This document shows positions 1 through 9,216 of a DNA stretch of 37,613 nt, piece by piece. The stretch is from Staphylococcus rostri (GTDB lineage: Bacteria > Bacillota > Bacilli > Staphylococcales > Staphylococcaceae), in assembly GCF_002902145.1 (NCBI RefSeq), contig NZ_PPRF01000030.1:1-37613 (forward strand), read 5' to 3'. Both the position numbers and the translations under genes were made by a program. Each line of letters begins with the position of its first letter. Position 1 is the first letter of the stretch. Under the pieces are notes generated by a model. It had not been told where the DNA came from. It was given only the letters and a program-made list of their open reading frames with translations, and searched no databases.

Positions 1-83
1 ATCATAAGTATATTTTATAAATAATAATTCATATAGATTTTAATGATTGATAAAATATTTGTCAATGCCAATTGAGCTATTTT

Positions 84-97
84 TGTAAACGATTACA
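84..97. promoter_or_regulatory. cre box (CcpA operator), probably for a gene left of the window
   Basis: TGTAAACGATTACA matches the catabolite-responsive element consensus TGNAARCGNWWWCA and is nearly palindromic. It lies beyond the pyrG terminator. In S. aureus the next gene on this strand is, from memory, fructose-bisphosphate aldolase, so the box probably sits in that gene's promoter region. The rest of 1-148 is AT-rich with no gene visible. Confidence 0.6.
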
Positions 98-148
98 CAT
101 TTTTGCCATTTAATTTTTTCTACAAACTAAATTTCTCCATAAAAATGT

Positions 149-191
149 AAAAAACTGGAAACACCCAAATAACAATCGGGCATTCCCAGTT
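149..191 (-). terminator. rho-independent terminator of pyrG
   Basis: On the minus strand AACTGG (from 191) pairs with CCAGTT (to 153), with inner GCCC/GGGT pairing, and the stem is followed by a T run. It begins 11 bases after the pyrG stop. Confidence 0.8.
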
Positions 192-201
192 CAAATTTAA
201 A

Positions 202-1830
<1,629 letters not shown>

Positions 1831-1884
1831 TTATCAGTACTTGCATTACGCCCTACCAAAGTAATGGGTTGTTTCAACTACGCT

Positions 1885-2037
1885 TAAAAACAAAAAACGT
1901 TCCCTCTCACAATGATTAGTTTGCAAGGGGGAACGTTACGTCGACTGTGATGTGACACAGCTATATCAATTGTAGAAGTGAACCTCGTTCATCTTCTGAC
2001 GTATCGGTTTATTCAATCGTCCTAATTAAAGGAGCCC
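1885..2037 (-). promoter_or_regulatory. pyrG leader: CTP-sensing attenuator with reiterative-transcription start
   Basis: The predicted transcript starts GGGCTCC at 2037. About 100 bases later a terminator hairpin (GGGAACGTT arms at 1896-1904 and 1929-1937, T run at about 1885-1895) precedes pyrG. Its upstream arm contains a pyrimidine run, TTCCCCCTT. In B. subtilis and Lactococcus pyrG, low CTP makes RNA polymerase slip and add extra G residues at the start. The poly-G then pairs with the pyrimidine arm and prevents termination. All the needed parts are visible here; the mechanism itself is inferred from those species. Confidence 0.85.
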
Positions 2038-2044
2038 GAATAAA

Positions 2045-2072
2045 ATTTTATCACTTTGAAACGAAAAGTCAA
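2045..2072 (-). promoter_or_regulatory. pyrG promoter
   Basis: The -35 box TTGACT (2067-2072) and -10 box TAAAAT (2045-2050) are separated by 16 bases. The first G of the GGGC start lies 7 bases after the -10 box, as in the B. subtilis pyrG promoter. Confidence 0.8.
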
Positions 2073-2140
2073 TAAACTTCCGGAATGAATTGTTAAAAAT
2101 TATTACGCGCACGGCATGCCGCTACATAATCTTAAGACGC

Positions 2141-2680
2141 CTACATTTCGTCTTCTAATTCATCTTCTTCCATTTCGTCATCTTCGTATTCTTCGTCAAT
2201 GTCCGCTTCGTCTTCTTCTACAACAAGATCAGATTCTTCAATCTCGTCTTCAACACGTTCGTCTTCAGGATCATCTAACTCTTCTTGGTCGTCTGTACGA
2301 TTTGGAATGTTAGGATCGCCTTCCGTATCGTCTTCACCAAGTAAAGTTAAGTTTTGATCTTCTTCGTCATCTTCATCTAAAATATCAAATTTTTGAATTG
2401 TTGGTGCGATTTTTTCTTCAATGTCGTCAACTGAATACCAGTCGCGTAGACCCCAAACGTTATCGCCTACACTTAAAAAGCGACCGTCTGTATTTAAGTC
2501 TGTGTAGAATTGAACGACACGATTTTCGATATCTTCATCTTCGTAGTGACCAATGCGTTTGAATGAATCGATAATATCGTATAAATTCATCGTTTCATTT
2601 TGTTCGCTGAGCAATGTATAAGCCATATCGATAAATGACTTTTCGTCCATCATTTCTTGCGTGTAATCTTGTAATTTCAT
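2141..2680 (-). CDS. rpoE: DNA-directed RNA polymerase delta subunit
   Basis: Delta is a small Gram-positive RNA polymerase subunit that lowers non-specific binding and speeds recycling of polymerase. The 179-residue protein has the standard two parts. A folded N-terminal HARE-type winged domain (about residues 1-95) includes [21 protein letters not shown] disordered tail from about residue 100 is made almost entirely of Asp and Glu. It closely resembles S. aureus RpoE. Two ATGs are possible; the one at 2680 is preferred because AAAGGAAG lies 9 bases before it and only 3 before the ATG at 2686. It lies directly upstream of pyrG, which has its own promoter. Confidence 0.96.
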   Translation of the reverse strand: MKLQDYTQEMMDEKSFIDMAYTLLSEQNETMNLYDIIDSFKRIGHYEDEDIENRVVQFYTDLNTDGRFLSVGDNVWGLRDWYSVDDIEEKIAPTIQKFDILDEDDEEDQNLTLLGEDDTEGDPNIPNRTDDQEELDDPEDERVEDEIEESDLVVEEDEADIDEEYEDDEMEEDELEDEM

Positions 2681-2781
2681 CAGCATATCTTCCTTTCAAA
2701 GATTCGCATTTATTCTATCCATATGTTGGGTTGAGGCATTACATAGGAAGCCTCTCCCATAATTAACCATAACAAAATTAG

Positions 2782-2810
2782 ATTATAAATCACTGTGGCG
2801 CTTTTCGCAA
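2782..2810 (-). promoter_or_regulatory. probable rpoE promoter
   Basis: TTGCGA (2805-2810) and a perfect TATAAT (2782-2787) are separated by 17 bases, about 100 bases upstream of the rpoE start. The -35 box is weak (4 of 6). Confidence 0.5.
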
Positions 2811-2842
2811 TGTTTTACAAAGTTCTTTTTATTTTTCTTTTG

Positions 2843-2914
2843 TTAGTCGTTAATATACATCTCAAATGTAAGGTAACGCGATGTAAAACGCTTCTCAATA
2901 AATCGGTGTAAGCC
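2843..2914 (-). pseudogene. remnant 3' end of a GNAT acetyltransferase gene
   Basis: Read on the minus strand to the stop at 2843, this stretch encodes a short tail ending YLTFEMYIND. It resembles the end of the intact acetyltransferase at 4700-5569 (YHTFEKYINY), and FIEK aligns with LFEK further upstream. The DNA at 2837-2877 is also clearly alignable with 4694-4734. Similarity stops at about 2914, where a dispersed repeat begins. I read it as the leftover of a second, paralogous acetyltransferase gene. Confidence 0.6.
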
Positions 2915-2920
2915 AAATGC

Positions 2921-3012
2921 TCATTTTTCTAAAATGCTTCCGTTGTTCTAACCAGACAAGACTGAATATACGTAAAAAAGTATTCTCACGCCAGTCAACT
3001 GCACATTTAACT
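2921..3012 (+). repeat. dispersed intergenic repeat, family B, copy 1 (diverged)
   Basis: This is a diverged copy of the element seen better at 14391 and 20025. Shared parts are TTTTTCTAAAA followed by TTCCGTTGT, then a CAAG-CTGA-TATG block, then TCACGCCAGTCA. The left hairpin arm is missing. It abuts the acetyltransferase remnant. Confidence 0.6.
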
Positions 3013-3055
3013 TTATAAGATTTGATAGCTATTATATCAAGTACTTCATCATTTT

Positions 3056-3117
3056 TCGCAAAAACAACGACTACAAACACTTCATAGTCATGGTGCTATG
3101 TCCGTTGTAGTCGTTGC
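3056..3117 (-). terminator. probable terminator downstream of tarF
   Basis: A perfect 12-bp inverted repeat (CAACGACTACAA at 3065-3076, complement at 3105-3116) encloses a smaller CATAG/CTATG stem. On the minus strand it is followed by TTTT, about 115 bases past the tarF stop. The T run is short. Confidence 0.55.
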
Positions 3118-3233
3118 TCAAATGTATGATTTTGTATATGCGCATGAATCGTAATTCTCAATTTCTATAAAGAATTTGTTACCCTATCCTGACAAAGACG
3201 AAAAACTTATATCAGGTATGTCAAACGAATCCG

Positions 3234-4403
3234 TTATTGCATAACACTATCGATTACCTTTTTGGAAGCATCTCCGGTTTCAAGCACACAATATGTTTGA
3301 TAAAACTGTTCTAATTTTTGTTGATAGTCCGTCTTCAACGTATCGCCTTTCTTCAATAAACGAATTAAATCTTCTTCGTTCTCAACGATTGGACCTGGCA
3401 AGTTATTTTTATAGTCCATGTAGAACCCACGTAATCGACTATCGTAATCTTCTAAGTCATACGCATAAAAGATTTGTGGTCGTTTTAATACACCGAAATC
3501 AAACATAACTGAAGAATAGTCGGTTATCAAGATATCACTTATTAAATATAATTCAGCAATATCTTTGTAATCTGAAACATCAATAACAAAGCGATCATTT
3601 TCTTGAATTCTCGTAACAACTAAATAGTGCATTCTTAATAAAATTACATAGTCGTCACTCAACTGCTCTCTAAACTTTTCAATATCAAAGTTTAAATTTA
3701 ATTCATAAGTCCCTTGTTGGATAAACTTGTCATCTCGCCACGTAGGTGCGTACATAATTACTTTTTTATCGGCCGGTATATTTAAGTCATCCTTAATACG
3801 TTGAATATACGCTGCATTATTTTGTTCATTAACCAACTTGTCGTTTCGAGGATAACCTGTTTCAATCATTTTAGAACGCTCAACTTGAAACGCACTTTCA
3901 AACTTATCTGTTGAGTATCTATTAGGAGAAATTAAATAATCCCAACGTTTACTCTCATTAATGATATTTTGCCTATATTGCTCAGTATTCGTACCTGGCA
4001 TTTGTACGTCCTCAATATCAAGTCCTAAACGTTTTAACGGCGTACCATGCCATGTTTGTAAATAGATCGTTTTAGGAGATTTATAGAACCATTGCGGCAA
4101 CCTTGTATTAATCATCCAGTACTTTGCACGTGGCATTGTTAAGAACCATTTGATTGAAAAGCGCACAACATACGGAACGCCATACTGCTCAAACACCGAT
4201 TCATGTCCTTTTTTCACACCCCACACCAACTCATAGTTTGTGTGTTGTTTTAAGTATTCATATAATGCACGTGGGTTATCACTGTACTGTTTTCCGTGAA
4301 AGCTTTCGAAGTACACTAATTTTTTATTGATGTTTTGAGACATAAGTCGAAAAATTAATTTAATACATGACTTTTTCAGGTTATTTATAATATTTTTTAT
4401 CAT
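3234..4403 (-). CDS. tarF: CDP-glycerol:glycerophosphate glycerophosphotransferase, TarF type
   Basis: Members of this family transfer glycerol-phosphate from CDP-glycerol onto the linkage unit of wall teichoic acid at the inner face of the membrane. The 389-residue length equals that of S. aureus TarF, and the sequence is close to it throughout (YFESFHGKQYSDNP near residue 32, TWHGTPLKRLG near 118, MYAPTWRDD near 215, TDYSSVMFDFG near 293). TWHGTPLK and TDYSSVMFD are the family's catalytic/CDP-binding signatures. The N-terminal 25 residues form an amphipathic membrane anchor. AAGGAG precedes the ATG. No other teichoic acid gene is adjacent, unlike the S. aureus tar cluster. The flanks are very AT-rich and a gene remnant lies beside it, which suggests a later insertion. 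TagB- or TagF-like specificity cannot be excluded. Confidence 0.85.
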   Translation of the reverse strand: MIKNIINNLKKSCIKLIFRLMSQNINKKLVYFESFHGKQYSDNPRALYEYLKQHTNYELVWGVKKGHESVFEQYGVPYVVRFSIKWFLTMPRAKYWMINTRLPQWFYKSPKTIYLQTWHGTPLKRLGLDIEDVQMPGTNTEQYRQNIINESKRWDYLISPNRYSTDKFESAFQVERSKMIETGYPRNDKLVNEQNNAAYIQRIKDDLNIPADKKVIMYAPTWRDDKFIQQGTYELNLNFDIEKFREQLSDDYVILLRMHYLVVTRIQENDRFVIDVSDYKDIAELYLISDILITDYSSVMFDFGVLKRPQIFYAYDLEDYDSRLRGFYMDYKNNLPGPIVENEEDLIRLLKKGDTLKTDYQQKLEQFYQTYCVLETGDASKKVIDSVMQ

Positions 4404-4501
4404 TTCAAATCTCCTTAATCACCGCATTGCAATCAAAGTAAACATACGTTTCCACAACATATTTTTACTAAAATTAATTGATATTCAATACAACTATATC
4501 A

Positions 4502-4526
4502 AATATTAAGTTAAAAACTTAATATT
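4502..4526. repeat. perfect AT-rich palindrome upstream of tarF
   Basis: AATATTAAGTT and its exact complement are separated by three A residues, about 100 bases upstream of the tarF start. The stretch 4404-4699 holds no gene that I can see. The palindrome could be an operator or a weak hairpin; no regulator is recognised. Confidence 0.4.
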
Positions 4527-4699
4527 ATCATCCATCCACAGTCCCATTTATAAATATCGTTGTATAGTGATTCGGCGTACCGCACCAAACCAAAGGGTTA
4601 TTGTCCTATCATCCATACTCATTTGATATGACACACGTTATGATGAACCTTGTCGGATTGAAAGACTCAAAGTATGCTACAAATTTAAGTCCTTTTTTG

Positions 4700-5569
4700 T
4701 TAGTAGTTAATATACTTTTCAAACGTATGATAGTCAGCTGTAGACATCGTCTCAACAAAGTTACTCTTTTCAAACAGTGGTCTTAACTGATGATTTGGAC
4801 CAAATAGCGTCACTTCAATCGCTTTTACACCTTCAAATTGTTTACGCACATATGTCGCAAGCTGTCTCAATGCATTCTGTGCGACACCAGTTGCTTGATA
4901 TACTTCATAGACGTAAACAGATCGGATAATCAGGCGTTGATCAAACTGCTCTAGCGCAATAAAACCAACTTTTGTGCCATTCAATATTAAGTCTACAATA
5001 TCAATTGTGCCTGCTTTAGAGTCTGAGTTGTATTGCAGTTTAAGAGAAGAAACATATTTAGCGTCCAAATCTAAATAATACAATCGCTCTTTGCCAATGG
5101 GTCCTTCTTCTTTCGTTGCTGCGTGCATAAACCCGGCACGTTCGTATACATTCCATGCCGCTTCATTTTCCGCGTCAACCACTAAATACAAATGGTTAAA
5201 ATCTGGAAAGACTTCTTGCACATATTCTGGTAAAATCATCATCATTTTCGTACCGTAACCATGTCCTTGGTAACGTTCATTGACAGATAACGAACGGACA
5301 TATACCACTTCTTTTGGCGTATCATAACCCTCGTGTTGATAGTGCTTATGTAATACAAAAAAGCCAATCACTTCTTGTTCCATATTCAATACGATATTTG
5401 CGACACGATTGTCATCATTGAGCGCATCATCTAACACTTCTAGTGGTAACGACGAATAGATACGTTGTCGTTCATTTAACTCAAAATTAGCTAACGCCTC
5501 ACGGTATTGCACATCATATAATTGTATAGTAATATCATCAAAGCGCTTACTTTTTGTCATTGTAATCAT
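4700..5569 (-). CDS. GNAT family N-acetyltransferase with two GNAT domains
   Basis: GNAT enzymes move an acetyl group from acetyl-CoA to an amine; the substrate here is unknown. The 289 residues contain two acetyltransferase folds. The first (about 12-165) has the acetyl-CoA loop ERYQGHGYGTKMM followed by the typical ENEAAWNVYERAGF helix/strand. The second (about 175-289) has a weaker loop, YQATGVAQNAL, and ends with LFEKSNFVE. The weaker second loop suggests one active and one structural domain. The ATG at 5569 has an AAAGGG site 4 bases before it; the ATG at 5560 would be 13 away. It is divergent from the BCCT transporter. A decayed copy of its 3' end is at 2843. Confidence 0.85.
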   Translation of the reverse strand: MITMTKSKRFDDITIQLYDVQYREALANFELNERQRIYSSLPLEVLDDALNDDNRVANIVLNMEQEVIGFFVLHKHYQHEGYDTPKEVVYVRSLSVNERYQGHGYGTKMMMILPEYVQEVFPDFNHLYLVVDAENEAAWNVYERAGFMHAATKEEGPIGKERLYYLDLDAKYVSSLKLQYNSDSKAGTIDIVDLILNGTKVGFIALEQFDQRLIIRSVYVYEVYQATGVAQNALRQLATYVRKQFEGVKAIEVTLFGPNHQLRPLFEKSNFVETMSTADYHTFEKYINY

Positions 5570-5741
5570 CCATCCCTTTTATGTTTGATTTACTTTATTG
5601 TTATCATACACTATTTTGACTGATTTCAAACACGACATAATAGAAAATACGGATTCGATTGCATACAAAAAGTTGAGTATGACAACAAGAATGATGCGTA
5701 TATGCGTTGTTGCACGTTCGTTTCATTCGAGAGGGGATATT

Positions 5742-7334
5742 ATGAAACAACCATTAGCTAAGAAAAAGAAACATCGCAATATTGTTTATACTGTCGCTTT
5801 CACTATTATTTTACTACTTACTTTATTAGCCGCCATTTTCCCAACAAGCTTTGGTAATATCGCACAACTGGTTTATGACTTTTTAGCAATTAACTTTGGC
5901 TGGCTCTTTCTAATTATTGTCTTTGTACTCGATATATTTTTAATCTTCCTTGCCGCTTCTCGATACGGTCGCTTTAAATTAGGCGCCGATGATGAAGAAC
6001 CCGAGTTCTCATTTATTTCATGGATTGGTATGCTGTTTTCTGCTGGTCTCGGTGTCGGTATTGTCTTTTGGGGCGTTGCTGAACCGCTCACACATTACTT
6101 ACACTCGCCTTTTCCAGATAAAGTGCGTGGCGAAACGGTTGAATCTGCACATCTAGCTATGGGCTATACTTTTTTCCATTGGGGCATTTCTCAGTGGTCA
6201 ATTTTTGCAATGAGTGGTTTGATTGTCGCCTACTTCCAATTCCGCAAACAGCGTGATGGTTTGATTTCAACAGCTATGGAACCTGTTTTTGGCGAAACCT
6301 ATCGTCGCCCGTTCCGTAACTTAATTGATATTTTAGCCATTATCGCAACAGTAATGGGGATTGCGACGTCTATCGGACTCGGTATTTTACAAATTGCCGG
6401 CGGGCTCAACCATGTATTCCATGTGCCGAATAATGCTATCACACTTTTAATTATTACCGTGCTGATGACCTGTATCTTTTTAAGTTCTGCACTGACAGGT
6501 ATTAACCGCGGTGTGAAATGGCTCAGTAACTTAAATATTGTAATCGGTGCATTACTGTTAATCTTTATTTTTATCTTTGGTGATTTGCGTTTTATTGTTG
6601 AAACCTTCACCGTGTCACTCGGCGATTATATTTCACATTTTGTCACGTATAGTCTGCGTATGGACCCATATACGGGAGACAACTCTTGGATTCAACAATG
6701 GACTGTCTTCTACTGGGCATGGGTTATTTCATGGTCGCCATTTATCGGTGGCTTCGTTGCACGTGTATCTCGTGGACGTACCATTCGTGAATTCGTTATC
6801 GGCGTCTTAATCATCCCACCAGTTATTTCTCTCACATGGATTGCAGGATTTGGTGGTACAGCCATTAACTGGGCATTACACAAAAACTCAAATATCGCAC
6901 AAGTTGTCGACAAAGACTACACTGTCGCGTTGTTCGAACTACTGCGCAACTTCCCATTATATGAAGTAACAAGTGGCTTAGCAATTATTTTGATTTTCAC
7001 ATTTATTGTGACAAGCGCCGACTCCACAACACATATCGTTTCAGGTATGGCGACAGGCGGTGTCGAAAATCCGAAACGTAAACACAAACTCGTATGGGGA
7101 CTGTTAATCGGCGGTATTTCAGTGGCATTGACAGTTGCCGGTGGTTTAACTAGCTTACAAACCGCTTCTGTCGTAACAGGTCTACCATTCTCGATTATTT
7201 TATTACTTATGATTTTCTCATTAATGCGTGCATTGCGACGTGAACCAACCGAACACTTTAAAATGACACACATTGAAGACGAAAAAGACTTCACAAAAAC
7301 CATCGAAGAACGTGAAAAGAACGATGAAATGTAA
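5742..7334 (+). CDS. BCCT family betaine/choline-type transporter
   Basis: BCCT carriers import glycine betaine, choline or carnitine with sodium or protons and protect against osmotic stress. The 530-residue protein shows about 12 hydrophobic helices. It has the glycine stretch SAGLGVGIVFWGVAEP in the third helix, whose form is typical of sodium-coupled members. The family signature WAWVISWSPFIGGFVARVSRGR and the late TSADSTTHIVSGM motif are both present. The charged tail after about residue 500 is cytoplasmic. The start at 5742 follows GAGAGGGG; upstream in-frame codons lack a ribosome site. It is probably OpuD-like, but the exact substrate cannot be read from sequence. It is monocistronic, ending at the terminator at 7437. 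Confidence 0.9.
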   Translation: MKQPLAKKKKHRNIVYTVAFTIILLLTLLAAIFPTSFGNIAQLVYDFLAINFGWLFLIIVFVLDIFLIFLAASRYGRFKLGADDEEPEFSFISWIGMLFSAGLGVGIVFWGVAEPLTHYLHSPFPDKVRGETVESAHLAMGYTFFHWGISQWSIFAMSGLIVAYFQFRKQRDGLISTAMEPVFGETYRRPFRNLIDILAIIATVMGIATSIGLGILQIAGGLNHVFHVPNNAITLLIITVLMTCIFLSSALTGINRGVKWLSNLNIVIGALLLIFIFIFGDLRFIVETFTVSLGDYISHFVTYSLRMDPYTGDNSWIQQWTVFYWAWVISWSPFIGGFVARVSRGRTIREFVIGVLIIPPVISLTWIAGFGGTAINWALHKNSNIAQVVDKDYTVALFELLRNFPLYEVTSGLAIILIFTFIVTSADSTTHIVSGMATGGVENPKRKHKLVWGLLIGGISVALTVAGGLTSLQTASVVTGLPFSIILLLMIFSLMRALRREPTEHFKMTHIEDEKDFTKTIEEREKNDEM

Positions 7335-7335
7335 G

Positions 7336-7378
7336 GAGGTTGGGACAAAAGCGTTTAAATTTATTGCGTCTCAGCTCC
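7336..7378 (+). repeat. dispersed intergenic repeat, family A, short form
   Basis: The left 18 bases (GAGGTTGGGACAAAAGCG) are identical to the left end of the long copy at 28344. The core TTAAATTTATTG (7355-7366) is identical to that copy's right part. The roughly 115-base central hairpin of the long copy is absent. It starts directly at the transporter stop. Confidence 0.7.
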
Positions 7379-7436
7379 ATTCATTAGTGATGGTTTCATT
7401 GTAGTTTCTCATTAAAGTTCAACAACCAAATTTAAC

Positions 7437-7478
7437 GCCCTAAAAGCTAGCATTGCGCACGACTTTTAGGGCTTTTTT
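7437..7478 (+). terminator. terminator of the BCCT transporter gene
   Basis: Perfect 10-bp stem GCCCTAAAAG/CTTTTAGGGC followed by six T. Confidence 0.92.
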
Positions 7479-7570
7479 ATAAAAGTTATTTTTACAGTAA
7501 TTGTCACTGTCCATTTATACCGTTTTCATTTATGATATACATAGTAAATATTAACGAAGAGGTGACATTC

Positions 7571-8368
7571 ATGCGAATCGGTATTGATGCGGGTGGGACA
7601 TTAATTAAAGTAGTCATCGAACAAGATGATCAACGTACGTATCAAACGCATTTATCTACAGAATTAGAGAAAGTGGCAGCGTGGCTCAATGACCAACCAT
7701 GTCAGGATATACATATTACAGGCGGGAAAGCGAAAATGTTGAATGATTTACTCAACTGCGATGCCCAAACGTATATTGAATTTGATGCGGCTGCAAAAGG
7801 CATTCAAATACTACTTAAAGAACAAGGAACACAGATTGACCGCTATATTTTTACTAATGTAGGTACTGGAACATCCATTCATTTGTCAGATCCGTCTGGT
7901 CAACAACGTGTCGGCGGAATTGGTACAGGTGGCGGGATGATTCGTGGTCTCGGCTATCTCCTCACAGAAATTAATGATTATGAAACATTAACGAATCTTG
8001 CACAAAACGGCAATCGCGATATTATCGACTTAAAAGTGAAACATATCTATAAAAACGATACACCCCCGATTTCCGGTGAATTGACGGCTGCCAATTTTGG
8101 AAATGTCCTTCACAACTTAGACCAAACATTCACAGATGCCGATAAACTTGCTTCTGTTATGGGTGTCGTTGGCGAAAGTATCACGACCGTGTCGATTCAT
8201 GTTGCACGTGAACATCACGCTGAAGATGTCGTCTATATCGGTTCATCATTCCACAATAATCCGCTCCTTCAACAAGTCGTGACGGATTATACCATTTTAC
8301 GTGGATTCAAACCGCATTATTTAGATAACGGTGCTTTTTCAGGGGCATTAGGTACACTTTACCTATAA
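7571..8368 (+). CDS. coaW: type II pantothenate kinase
   Basis: CoaW phosphorylates pantothenate with ATP, the first step of coenzyme A synthesis. Staphylococci use this type II enzyme, which is not feedback-inhibited by CoA. The 265 residues align along their length with S. aureus CoaW. They show the ASKHA-fold phosphate loop [13 protein letters not shown], the NVGTGTS loop near residue 107, [19 protein letters not shown] near 122, and the C-terminal [13 protein letters not shown] and [13 protein letters not shown]. The ATG at 7571 is preceded by GAGGTGA; the 13 upstream codons are discarded. It converges on the DUF2750 gene with a shared terminator. Confidence 0.96.
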   Translation: MRIGIDAGGTLIKVVIEQDDQRTYQTHLSTELEKVAAWLNDQPCQDIHITGGKAKMLNDLLNCDAQTYIEFDAAAKGIQILLKEQGTQIDRYIFTNVGTGTSIHLSDPSGQQRVGGIGTGGGMIRGLGYLLTEINDYETLTNLAQNGNRDIIDLKVKHIYKNDTPPISGELTAANFGNVLHNLDQTFTDADKLASVMGVVGESITTVSIHVAREHHAEDVVYIGSSFHNNPLLQQVVTDYTILRGFKPHYLDNGAFSGALGTLYL

Positions 8369-8371
8369 ACC

Positions 8372-8421
8372 AAAAGTGGGAAGCTAACCTTGCATTATCA
8401 AGGTCACCTTCCCACTTTTTT
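8372..8421. terminator. bidirectional terminator between coaW and the DUF2750 gene
   Basis: The stem AAAAGTGGGAAG/CTTCCCACTTTT, with further inner pairing (AACCTTG/CAAGGT), has T runs on both strands. It serves the two convergent genes. Confidence 0.9.
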
Positions 8422-8423
8422 AC

Positions 8424-9095
8424 TTAAAATGTTAATTCGTTCGCTAATTTTTGTGCAGATACGATTGTACCTACAACGCCTGGTTTAACATCAATCGCCA
8501 CATAACGATTATCATCACGCAGCTCATCTAACCATTCCGCAAAGACTTCCCCTTCTACATCAATCAATTCAAATGATTCGAAGTCTTCTTCTGCCACTTT
8601 TTCCGCACGTTTGCTCAAACTCCATACCGGCATAAAGTGTGATTGTTCAAAGTTGTCATTTTCATCATATACTACCGCAAATTGTTTCATACCTTTTTGC
8701 GTCAGGCCATATACTGTATCTGACTTGGCAACATCTTGTACAAATTCACGAATACGAATATTGTCCAATTCCGTCATAATATCGTTAACAGCTTCAACGA
8801 TTTTAATCTCATGACCCGCTGCTTTGTCGGTAACGTTCACTAACGCTTCGTCTTCATCATCAAACATATCGTCCAGTTCATATGTCGCAAAACGGTCAAT
8901 ATCCATTGTGATCAGCTTATCGTATGGGACATCAAACTTCTGCAAGTATTCTTCTGCCAATGACTCGCGCGTCCAAAAACAGAAGTATGGACGGTCTTGA
9001 TATGTGTGCTTAATAATCTTTTTGTCTTTAACTGCAATAAAAAATTGCTCGTTCGTTAATATATCTTTATAAAAACGTTCACTTTTATAAGACAT
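8424..9095 (-). CDS. tandem DUF2750 domain protein, function unknown
   Basis: The 223-residue cytosolic, acidic protein appears to be built of two related halves. The C-terminal half (about 112-223) fits the DUF2750 pattern: VYGL, a PVWS motif followed by SLSKRAEKVAEEDF, then EVFAEWLDELRDD and a final VVGTIVSAQKL. The N-terminal half (about 7-90) repeats the layout in degenerate form (FCFWTRESLAEEYLQKF, then ITMDIDRFATYELDDMF). No catalytic residues or transmembrane segments are evident. AAGGAG is 7 bases before the ATG. No function is known for the family, and the neighbours (coaW, hmrA operon) give no clear hint. Confidence 0.7.
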   Translation of the reverse strand: MSYKSERFYKDILTNEQFFIAVKDKKIIKHTYQDRPYFCFWTRESLAEEYLQKFDVPYDKLITMDIDRFATYELDDMFDDEDEALVNVTDKAAGHEIKIVEAVNDIMTELDNIRIREFVQDVAKSDTVYGLTQKGMKQFAVVYDENDNFEQSHFMPVWSLSKRAEKVAEEDFESFELIDVEGEVFAEWLDELRDDNRYVAIDVKPGVVGTIVSAQKLANELTF

Positions 9096-9216
9096 GCTAT
9101 GACTCCTTCACTGTTCATTCTCTTTATCGACTAAGTCTGTTAGTTAGACTATAACATACTTTAGACATCTTGCATAAGAGAACAATGACTCTGTCTATCT
9201 AATCGCTACAATGAAC

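Noticed and set aside
2895..3080. 61-codon minus-strand frame upstream of rpoE
   Set aside because: It runs through a family B repeat and part of the tarF terminator; no ribosome site and no protein-like pattern.
6917..7348. Open frame opposite the BCCT transporter gene
   Set aside because: It lies antisense to a certain gene, with no ribosome site and no recognisable domain.
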